Below are positions 56,035-64,000 of a stretch of 64,000 bases of DNA, one piece after another. The stretch spans positions 24,831,769-24,895,768 of the forward strand of contig CM042540.1 of the NCBI GenBank assembly GCA_023630585.1, read 5' to 3'. The translations under genes were made by a program, and so were the position numbers. The DNA comes from Cranoglanis bouderius (lineage: Eukaryota > Chordata > Actinopteri > Siluriformes > Cranoglanididae). Under the pieces are notes generated by a model, which was not told the DNA's origin, searched no databases, and worked only from the letters and a program-made list of their open reading frames with translations. Each line of letters begins with the position of its first letter. Within the stretch, counting starts at the first letter, position 1.

Positions 56035-57387
56035 CTAGGGTTGTCACGATACCATAAACATATCTTACGATACTATACCAGCTCAAGTATCACGATACCA
56101 TGCCAATATTGTGTTGATTCATAATTCAAATCTACAAAATGAAACAAATTCACAGAAATACATAGATATAAATGAAAACAGAAAAACCGAATTTTCCTCT
56201 GAATGCTTTATTAATGAGAACGAATAACTGGCTGTTGGAAAAACTTAAGAACAATCATACAATTGGCAAACAACTAATTCAATATGCCACATATTTCATC
56301 TATTGTTCCCCAGAGTAATGAAATTATGCAAATGTAAATTGTCCTCAGAGTACTAAGAATGAACACATCATTCATAACTGAATTTGGAAATGAACACCAA
56401 AAATCATAAAATTGGGAACATTAGCTCTTTTACCATCAAACACGGCTAATTTTAATATGTACACACAACGGTTAGCATAACGTTTGCTCGCTTACTAGAA
56501 AACAGGAAATTGTTAAAGATTAAGGAATTAAATGAAGTGTCACTAACCTTTGTGTATTCTGCAAAAGCAGTGAGATGTGTCGTTTTAGCAAAAATAGTAT
56601 TATTGCCACACATACTACCGTTTAAAAATACAGTGGCATTGGCGATATTTTGAAGCTGTAGTATTGCGTTACTACCATAGTACCTGTGAACCATGCAACC
56701 CTTGATCATTTCCATCAAGATGAGTTGTAATACCTTCCTTACATGCTGTGCACTTTATCATCTACTATTACAACTATTCACGAACTATTACAAAGTCACA
56801 GTGACACTTCGTTTAACCTAAATTCTTTACCTTAATCTTTAATGATTTCCTGTTTGCTAGTAAACAAGCTAATGTTGCACTAATCTCTGTGTGTATACAC
56901 TCAAATTAGCCGAAGCGAGCTAATGTTATGCTAACCACTGTGTGTAAATACTAAAATTAGCCATGTTTGCTAGTAAGCAAGCTAACATTCCCAATTTTAT
57001 GATTTTTTTTTTTTTTTTTTGGAGTTCGTTTCCAAATTCAGTTATTTATTCCTAATGATGTGTTTATTGGCAGTACTCTGAGGACAATTTCCATTTGCCT
57101 GATTTCATTGCTCTAGGGAACAATAGATGAAATGTGTGGCGCATTGAATTAGTTGTTTACCAAATGTATGATTGTTCTTGAATTTTTCCAACAACCAGTT
57201 ATTCATTCTCATTAATAAAGTATTCAGAGGAAACTTCAGTTTGTCTGTTATCATTTATATCTATGTATTTCTGTGAATTTGGTTCATTTTGTAGATTTGA
57301 ATTATGAATTAACAAAATAGTGTCTGGTATCATGATACTTCAGATGGTATAGTATCGTAAGATATGTTTCTGGTATGACAACTCTAG
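56035..57387. mobile_element. Foldback (hAT-like?) non-autonomous element, 1.35 kb palindrome
   Basis: The left end CTAGGGTTGTCACGATACCA is matched by the right end, which reads CTAGAGTTGTCATACCAGAA on the other strand. The two arms, each over 450 bp, stay complementary inwards: CATATCTTACGATACTATAC on both, then TTCACAGAAATACATAGATA, then the GGAACAATAGATGAAAT segment. The middle (56460-56960) is also largely self-complementary. No coding capacity. GGGTTGTCACGATACC-type ends are known from fish hAT-like elements, but no clear 8-bp target duplication is seen. Confidence 0.75.
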
Positions 57388-57393
57388 TACACA

Positions 57394-58911
57394 TACAGTG
57401 GGTATAGAAAAGAATCACCATAAAAGAATCACATTTTGTTGCTTTTCAGCCTGAAATGAAGATGGACACAGTTTTTGTTTTATCCAGCTGTATTTACTCA
57501 GTGCAACTTATAACATCCAAGTGAAAGATATAACACCAACATGTCAGAAAATAAATAAATAAATAAATAAACAGAATCACTGAGTTGGAAAAAGGATCAC
57601 ACTCCTAAAAATGACTTGTAAACTCAATCAGGTGTAGCTAATCATCTTCTCAATGGCACACAAAGCCATTTGACTTTCAACTGTGATCAGCTGTGGTCAT
57701 TTTGATTAGCTCAGCATGAAAAGAGCTTTCCTGGAGCATTTCAGTCCTTGGTAGTGCAACTGAAGCAAACAATCAACTATGGGTGGCAAGGCACTGTCAA
57801 AAAATCTCTGGGATAAAGTTGTGGACAGGCACAAGTCAGGAGATGGATACAAAAAAATTCAAATGCTTTATCAATGCCTAGCAGCATAGTGAAGTCTATT
57901 ATTAAGAAGTGGAAGGTATTTGGTACAACACAGACCCTCCCTGGATCAGGACGTCACTCCAAACTGGATGAAAGAGCCAGGAGGAAACTAGTCAGAGAGG
58001 CTACCAAGAGGCCTACAGCAACTCTGAAGCGGTTGCAGGAATTTATGACAAAGTGGTCATTGTGTGCATGTGACAACAATATCACAAATTCTCCACAAAT
58101 GTGGATTGTATGGGAGGGTTGCAAGAAAAAAGCCACCCACAACTGAGCTTTTCCAAAACGCACCTTGAAGATTCTGAGGCCACATGGAAAAAGGTGTTAT
58201 GGTCAGATGAATTATTTGGCCTCAACACCAAACGATATGTCTGGCAGAAATCCAATACAGCTCACCATCCAAATAACACCATTCCTACAGTAAAAGAAGG
58301 AAAGATGGATGGGGCAAAATACCGTCAAATTCTTGAGGAAAATTTGCTGCCCTCTGCCAGAAAGTTGTCAATGGGAAGAAGGTTTACCTTCCAACATGAT
58401 AATGACCCAGAGCACACAGCAAAACTGACCACACAGTGGTTCAAGGAGAAAAAGGTGAATGTCTTTGCATGGCCTAGTCAGAGCCCAGACTTAAACCCCA
58501 TTGAAAATCTGTGGAATGACTTGAAGACTGCAGTCCACAAATGGTCACCATCAAATTTAACTGAACTTGGGCAGTTCTGCAAAGAAGAGTGGGCAAATAT
58601 TGCAAAGTCTAAATGTGCAAAGTTAGTAGAGGCATATCCCAACAGACTAAAGGCTGTAATTAAAGCAAAAGGTGGTTCAGCAAAATACTGACACTAGGGG
58701 GTGATCCTTTTTCCAACTCAGTGATTTTGTTTTTAATTTAAATTTTTTTTTTCTGACATGTTGGTGTTAAATCTTTCACTTGGATGTTATAAGTTGCACT
58801 GAGTAAATACAGCTGGATAAAACAAAAACTGTGTCCGTCTTCATTTCAGGCGAAAAAGCAACAAAATGTGATTATTTTAAAGGGGGGTGATTCTTTTCTA
58901 TAGCCACTGTA
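57394..58911 (+). mobile_element. Tc1-like element, family I
   Basis: Begins TACAGTGGGTATAGAAAAG and ends CTTTTCTATAGCCACTGTA, exact inverted ends flanked by TA, only 6 bp from the foldback element. Inverted repeats extend for about 200 bp. It is the more complete of the two family I copies. Confidence 0.93.
57780..58691 (+). pseudogene. Tc1-like transposase pseudogene (family I)
   Basis: MGGKALSKNLWDKVVDRHKS opens the frame, which breaks at about 57870 before SIIKKWKVFGTTQTLPGSGR, as in the 7120-8111 copy. A second break at about 58146 precedes LSFSKTHLEDSEATWKKVLW, SDE with the first Asp, then an internal deletion that removes the VKHGGGNILLW block. QHDNDPEHTAK and SPDLNPIENLWNDLK carry the other two catalytic residues. 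Ends GGSAKY-stop. Confidence 0.88.
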
Positions 58912-59547
58912 CCTACAGAAATGTTTTACATATTCTCCACTAGATGGCGCCTTTGATATAGAAATGAGTCTGCAATAAAAAAAAACAAAAAACAAACAAA
59001 AAAACAATACAAACAGGACAGGTCTCATGTACATATTTGCTGTTTGTATTGATCCTAATCAAGTACCCTGTTTACCGCCTGTAGGGTATTTATTAATTTT
59101 TAATTTAACAAATTTTTAAATAAATTTTAAGTTTAAAGATTTTTTTTTAAATAAATAAATTTTATTTATTTATTTATTTCATTTTTTAAAAGCATGCTCC
59201 AATTCTCCAAAAACTGATTCATGTGTCGCCCCCAGTGGTCTGAAATAAGCACTCACACGACAGGTTTGTCACGACTGCTGCTGACTCATAAAAAGGTAGA
59301 GTGAATTATTTAAATGTTATTTGTCATTTAATCATTTAAAGGTTTAAATGATTACTTTTTCACAAAGTTAACATAAACTTGAGGCAAGTTTTAAAAACTA
59401 TGTTTACATGATGACATTTTGGAGTAGATATTTCCTAAAATAATTCCTCAAATAATTTATTCAAACAAAACAATTTATTACATACAAACATTGTAATCAT
59501 AAAAGATACAAGATCACTGTGTACCCATAATGATTTTAATAATTCAG
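58912..59547. other. Unassigned intergenic DNA
   Basis: AT-rich, with short poly(A) and TTTA-repeat runs (59140-59180). No gene. Confidence 0.5.
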
Positions 59548-60051
59548 TCATTCATTTATATTTAATAACTGCTTTATCCTGGTCAGGATCATGGGTGGAT
59601 CAGGAGCGTGTCCTGGGAACATTGGGAGCAGAGCAGGGATACACTGGGATGCCAGTCCAAGACAGTCCAGACAATTTAGCATAGCCAATACACCTATCGG
59701 CATGTTTTTGGGAGGTCATAACATTATCATCATCATCATCATCATCACCATCATTATCACCATCATTACCACCACCACCAACAACAACAATAATAAGAGG
59801 TGGTACCGTGGCTTAGTGGTTAGCATGTTTGCCTCACACCTCCAGGGTTGGGGGTTCCATTTCTGATTCTGCCCTGTGTGCGTGGAGCTTGCATGTGCTC
59901 CCCGTGCTTTGGTGGCTTCCTCCAGGTACTCCCCAGTCCAAATCGGTGTGTGAGTGGGTGTCCCCTGCCTTGTACCCCGAGTTCCCTGGGATAGGCTCCT
60001 GGCTCCCCACGACCCTGTGTAGGATAAGCAGTACAGAAGATGGATGGATGG

Positions 60052-60117
<66 letters not shown>

Positions 60118-60322
60118 TGAGATCTCAGTTTTCTCTGGGTTCTCTGGTTTCTTTCCACCTCTCAAAAACATGCCAGTAGGTAGATTGGCTATATGCTAAA
60201 TTGCTGTTTGGTGTGAATGATCGTTGGTTTCTTCCATTTCCCACCTTATGCCCACATTAAGTCTTAAATGTAATGCAACCCAGACCAGGATAAAGCACTT
60301 ACTAAATATGAATGAATCAATG

Positions 60323-60325
<3 letters not shown>
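59548..60325. repeat. Cluster of SINE fragments with (AAT)n and ATC repeats
   Basis: Three SINE pieces are visible. 59548-59715 is minus-oriented (AACTGCTTTATCCTGGTCAG, then CATGTTTTTGGGAGG). 59790-60050 is plus-oriented with a head GTGGTTAGCATGTTTGCCTC and B-box-like GGGGGTTCCATTTCT. 60117-60315 is plus-oriented and lacks its head. They are separated by (ATC)n/(ACC)n at 59722-59795 and (AAT)n at 60050-60116. The long Asn- or Tyr-repeat ORFs here are artefacts. Confidence 0.75.
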
Positions 60326-60375
<50 letters not shown>

Positions 60376-60414
60376 CATAATAATAATCATAATAATAATC
60401 ATAATAATAATAAC
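60323..60414. repeat. (AAT)n microsatellite
   Basis: About 30 AAT units with a few ATC interruptions near the end. Confidence 0.97.
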
Positions 60415-60484
60415 TAGATAGGTAAAGTTCATCAGGACAAACTATGATGAAAGATAGATAGAGTGCCAATCGTTATAGAGTTGA

Positions 60485-60516
60485 TTAGATAGATAGATAA
60501 ATAAATAGATAGATAC

Positions 60517-60566
<50 letters not shown>

Positions 60567-60575
60567 CGATAGATC
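60485..60575. repeat. (GATA)n tetranucleotide microsatellite
   Basis: GATA units with GATC variants at the right end. Confidence 0.96.
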
Positions 60576-60714
60576 GATGGGATGCCAATACTTTTGGAGC
60601 GAGACACATAGGGTGCCAATACTTTTAGTGTTGGATTGATAGAGGGTGCCAATACTTGTAGCAATTGAGAGAGAGAGAGAGAGAGAGATGAAGTGAGAGT
60701 GTATGTTACAGGTA

Positions 60715-62102
60715 CACTCTAAAAAGTAATTCAGGGGACCTATTACCACAACTTAAGTAAATGTGTGGTTGCAAGATAAATTATTATTATTATTTTTTAA
60801 ATTTATTGATTTAATTAAACCTTTTAAGTTGCAAACATTATTTTGATGAATTGTGTTGACATAATAATGTTGATAATTACATCAACTTAATATTGTGTGT
60901 AATTTAAACTGAAATTTCTGCATTAATTGATTTAAAACAAAATTTAAGTTGTAGTAACTTAATGAAATTGGCTTGACAACTTAATTTTTCTCCACCTTGA
61001 GTTCAGGATTTCAAGTCCCCTCCCCTACCCACTTAACATGACTGGACAAATTCAGACAGTTAAGACTGTGTTAGAGGACCTGTAGACTGAACAAATATGA
61101 TACAAAGGACTGATCTTTATCAAGATTGTTTTTGTTCCTTCAAAACATGTGGTAGCCTTAGATCACATCTATCAAGAAATCACTCTAAGGAAACTCAGGA
61201 AAGAGAGATCTGCAGAAAGTCTTTCACTTGCCAGTGTTGCAGTGCCAGTGCAATCTCTACAGAAAGAGAGTTTTTTGAACACCTTGGTTGACATTTGAAA
61301 AAACGAGACTGTCGTCTGTGTTTTTAAGAACTGCAATTTCAGCACTAATATTTATGGAACATTTGCTTCCCACAGAAACTGAAAGCATACTCTTCACTCA
61401 CTGCAAGACTTCGAAGAAGACCTACTAAAGAGTTTTGCAAGTTCATCAAACACAGATGATTACAATGATGTGGATGTTCAGGATGGGGAACTGTTATAAT
61501 GATAACTGATGATGGTTGAGATGATAATGATGTGAGAGATCTACCAAACCTCATTGGAAAAAAATATATATAAATTTTTTTTTTTCAAGATTTATTGTGT
61601 CCTTGAATATTATGTGTTTAAACACACAACTGCAGTCCAAAATAATTTTTAAAAAAAGTTCATTGTTTAGCAATATTGTTGTTGAATGAATTAATTTCTT
61701 AAAAGCTGCTAAATGAACAAAAACATGAAAAAGCTAAAAACTACTGAAGAAAATCTAATTGGAGCAACTTAATTTTTAAATGATTGTCAACTTAGAAACT
61801 TGTGTTCATAATTATGGTAATTAAGTACATAACAATTCCTTTTAAATAATGTAACAAACCTAGTTGGAACAACTTAATTTTTTATGAGTAATCAACTTAA
61901 AAACTTGTGTTTATGCTACAAATTATTGATTAAGTGTTATATAAAAATGCCCTTGATTGTAAAGGAAAGGGTAATTTGTCTAACTCAATGTAGTTCGTTG
62001 GTTGAACATAATTTCATTAGAAGTTGTCATAACTCAAAAAGATTGATGCAAACTGTTGCGTTAATTTTTTGTTGTTGAGCCTAAACATTTGTTTTTAGAG
62101 TG
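60715..62102. mobile_element. CACTA-like non-autonomous element with zinc-finger remnants
   Basis: Perfect inverted ends CACTCTAAAAA and TTTTTAGAGTG are flanked by TA. Multiple subterminal copies of CAACTTAA (for example 60751, 60872, 60977, 61755, 61791, 61870 and 61892) recall the subterminal repeats of CACTA/EnSpm elements. The middle encodes decayed C2H2 zinc-finger text. No transposase is visible. Confidence 0.7.
61097..61497 (+). pseudogene. C2H2 zinc-finger ORF remnant inside the CACTA-like element
   Basis: One frame (61097-61288) reads SFKTCGSLRSHLSRNH, a finger with an eroded first cysteine pair, then SFTCQCCSASAISTEREFFE and HLG-stop. After a frameshift a further finger reads CVFKNCNFSTNIYGTFASHR, with a TGA where the residue before KH should be. 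A Ser/Asp-rich tail ends near 61497. Spacing C-x4-C-x12-H-x4-H is retained in the last finger. No longer coding. Confidence 0.6.
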
Positions 62103-62175
62103 TACATTGACAGAGGGAGAGGGAGAGGTGGGGAGAGAGGGAGAGAGGTGAGAGAGGGAGAGAGGTGAGAGAGGG
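62102..62175. repeat. Purine minisatellite
   Basis: Tandem GAGAGAGGGAGAGAGGT-like units, about 17 bp each. Confidence 0.85.
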
Positions 62176-62632
62176 GGAGGGGCTTCAGGCCGTGTGCACG
62201 CAGGTGTGTGTGAGTTTTGACAGTTGGAGCCAGGCTCTGAACGTTCCGTCAATGTAAGTGAATTGGAGTTTTGAGGAATTTTCATCGTCCGCAAATACCG
62301 GGAGTCCGATCAGTTTGGAAAAATAAAGCATGAGCAGTCTGATCAGCCTGAAGGACTGTGCTGAGTTTGGTGGAAGTAGCTTGAAAGCTGAAGGAGTTAT
62401 AACAGTCAGAAAATTTTAATGGAAGTCAGTGGGAATTTTAGCCACTTTGAGTTTCGGGAACGGGAATTCCGTAATTCCGATCACTTAGAAAAGTCACAGC
62501 AACACGAGTCAGAAGAGTCTGAAGGTGTCTGCCGAGGTTGGTGCATGGAGCTTGAAAGCTCTGGGAGGAGTAGCAATTTAATTTTTTTGGTCTCAGAAGA
62601 ATAATAATTATATATATTATTATCCAAGCCAA
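62176..62632. other. dnm1 upstream DNA, locally repeated
   Basis: Two similar phrases (AGTCTGATCAGCCTGAAGGA at about 62336 and AGAGTCTGAAGGTGTCTGCC at about 62515), each followed by AGCTTGAAAGCT, suggest a diverged duplication of about 180 bp. No coding evidence. Confidence 0.45.
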
Positions 62633-62633
62633 C

Positions 62634-62704
<71 letters not shown>
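62633..62704. repeat. (AAT)n microsatellite
   Basis: About 24 AAT units. Confidence 0.97.
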
Positions 62705-62706
<2 letters not shown>

Positions 62707-62911
62707 ATTTGCACAAACACTTTTTTCCTTTTTTTTTTTTTTTTTTAAAGTCCCACTCTCTTTAAAAAAAACTATTAGGCTGGAAACTTGCCCTAAATCA
62801 TACAATTTTGTTAGGTCAGTTTTTGTTTATAGTGGTGTTGCTTTTATACAATAATTGTGAGGTAAATTGAAAACCCAATCTGGCAACCTTGACATCACAT
62901 CAGCTCATGGT

Positions 62912-62912
62912 T

Positions 62913-62981
<69 letters not shown>
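62912..62981. repeat. Compound (TG)n(AG)n microsatellite
   Basis: About 10 TG then about 25 AG units, some 200 bp upstream of the dnm1 start codon. Confidence 0.97.
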
Positions 62982-62984
<3 letters not shown>

Positions 62985-62986
<2 letters not shown>

Positions 62987-63182
62987 CTTATGGAAAATGT
63001 GCCTGTCTGTGAAGGTGTCCACAAAAATCTGAATGAGCCGTTGGACAGCTTCTGTGCACTAGACATTTGGACATTTGGACATCACGGTGGCGTTAAAAAG
63101 GAGCCGATAAAAAGCGGCTCTATAGTGACTCGGCGCTGTTTCTCCCGTTCACTGTGGAGCAGAAGCTCAACCAGTAGTCAGA
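62985..63182 (+). promoter_or_regulatory. dnm1: Probable dnm1 5' UTR / core promoter
   Basis: A GC-richer stretch leads into the dnm1 ATG. A TATA-like GATAAAAAGCGGC lies at about 63106-63118. The actual start site cannot be seen. Confidence 0.4.
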
Positions 63183-63343
63183 ATGGGAAACCGGGGGATG
63201 GAGGATTTGATTCCGCTGGTTAACCGAATGCAGGATGCGTTTTCTGCGATCGGTCAAAATGCCAACCTGGACCTTCCCCAGATCGCTGTGGTTGGCGGTC
63301 AGAGCGCGGGGAAAAGCTCCGTACTGGAGAACTTCGTGGGGAA
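63183..63343 (+). CDS. dnm1: Dynamin-1, coding exon 1 (gene continues past the window)
   Basis: Dynamin-1 is the neuronal GTPase that pinches off clathrin-coated and synaptic vesicles at the plasma membrane. Residues 1-53 plus two bases are encoded: MGNRGMEDLIPLVNRMQDAF begins the GTPase domain, and the P-loop GGQSAGKSS has K44 and S45, the residues that bind nucleotide phosphate and magnesium. The exon ends with donor GGGAA|GTAAGT at the position used in vertebrate dynamins. The N-terminus is almost identical among dynamin-1 paralogues and close to dynamin-2 and -3; linkage to ciz1 favours dnm1. The a/b copy is not resolved. Confidence 0.93.
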
Positions 63344-64000
63344 GTAAGTTCAAAATGCAAAAAGGACGTGTAACATCTTCATATACAGCTGATATGTCCA
63401 TACAGACATCAACGATAGGCTAATTCATCACACTCTTACAGGAACGAGATCACACATTTATGCTATACAATATTTCATGTAATTATTTCAGCATATTGCT
63501 GTAATAACAAGCATTTGCTTTAATTCATGTTTAAGCAGGTTCTTTATATAAAATAAGATTCAATGAGAACCATCAATCATGTGCACACAGCCTCTTCATT
63601 TTCTAATGTAGCCAGTGTGATGGCTATAAATAGGATATTTCTCCACTAACATATAACCGAAACAATGAATTATGCCAATAGAACCAGTGCTAATATGTGG
63701 TTTGAGGGGAAGTGATGCTGATGATGTGTTTTCTCACTAAACAAACGAAGATCGATAGGCCAGCTGTCTCTGTGAATTTTAAACAGGCTGACTCGTGATG
63801 AGCTCAAAGGCTGGATGATCCTGTTCACGCGACATCAACATCACCTTTTATTTTTATTTTTATTATTATATATATATTTTACATTAGTGCTATATTGAGA
63901 GAACTATCACAGATTACTTGTAGTAGACATGTTATCTATAGGTATAGAATTTTAGGGTTTTGCAGCGACATAATACAATGGACCCAAGCTCAGGAATGCA
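63344..64000. other. dnm1: dnm1 intron 1 (start)
   Basis: No second exon or repeat family was recognised before the window ends. Confidence 0.7.

Noticed and set aside
59716..60432. Open frames rich in Tyr, Asn or Ile repeats
   Set aside because: They are products of AAT and ATC microsatellites and SINE sequence.
62867..63223. Plus-strand ORF running into the dnm1 start region
   Set aside because: Different frame from dnm1 and largely a GA-repeat translation (Arg-Glu).

Overview
The window is nuclear DNA of a teleost fish. Three vertebrate protein genes can be assembled exon by exon from the sequence, and the rest is dominated by fish-type repeats: many Tc1-like transposons, L2-type LINE fragments, tRNA- and 5S-derived SINEs and simple repeats. 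The heavy Tc1 load would suit an ostariophysan such as a catfish, but that is only a guess; no lineage-diagnostic gene is present.

Genes. surf4 (cargo receptor of the early secretory pathway) lies on the minus strand, coding exons from 35215 down to 22931; six exons with canonical splice sites add up to exactly 269 codons plus stop. ciz1 (Cip1-interacting zinc finger protein, DNA replication/nuclear matrix) is also on the minus strand, coding exons from 54138 down to 38722; fourteen exons give a continuous frame of 567 codons, with three U1/matrin-like zinc fingers and one matrin-type finger. dnm1 (dynamin-1, endocytic GTPase) starts on the plus strand at 63183; only coding exon 1, with the P-loop, and part of intron 1 are in the window. 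ciz1 and dnm1 are divergently oriented, an arrangement also known in mammals; surf4 beside them is a linkage not adjacent in human. A 115-codon intact minus-strand ORF at 55329-55676 with a nearby poly(A) signal is a possible small unrecognised gene.

Layout. 1-22 kb: no recognisable gene. It holds Tc1-like elements (about 145-600, 7047-8500, 8509-9918, 12844-13387, 14013-15586, 17296-18884, 20815-21736), an unclassified decayed element at about 15.84-19.37 kb marked by a repeated ACAGGGTGGAC motif, and some low-repeat stretches (5.67-6.7, 10.6-11.8, 12.0-12.6 kb) that look like candidate conserved noncoding DNA. 22.9-35.2 kb: surf4, whose long introns hold three further Tc1 elements and a 5S rRNA-derived SINE. 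35.5-38.7 kb: intergenic, with a Tc1/SINE chimera and a 280-bp AT-rich tract. 38.7-54.1 kb: ciz1, whose last long intron (39-46 kb) holds a Tc1 fragment, an L2-type LINE, a possible solo LTR and another Tc1 element; a SINE sits directly beside one splice acceptor. 55.3-63.2 kb: the ciz1-dnm1 interval, with the small ORF, a 1.35-kb foldback element, a Tc1 copy, SINE fragments, a CACTA-like element with zinc-finger coding remnants, and microsatellites.

There is no evidence of a new multi-gene system. The most notable points are: pairs of Tc1 copies from three families that carry the same frame-breaking lesion, suggesting mobilisation of defective elements in trans; a GC-AG intron in ciz1; a SINE abutting a ciz1 acceptor; the unclassified ACAGGGTGGAC element; the foldback palindrome; and the zinc-finger-bearing CACTA-like element. 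All identifications were made by reading the sequence and from knowledge of the families; no database search was run.
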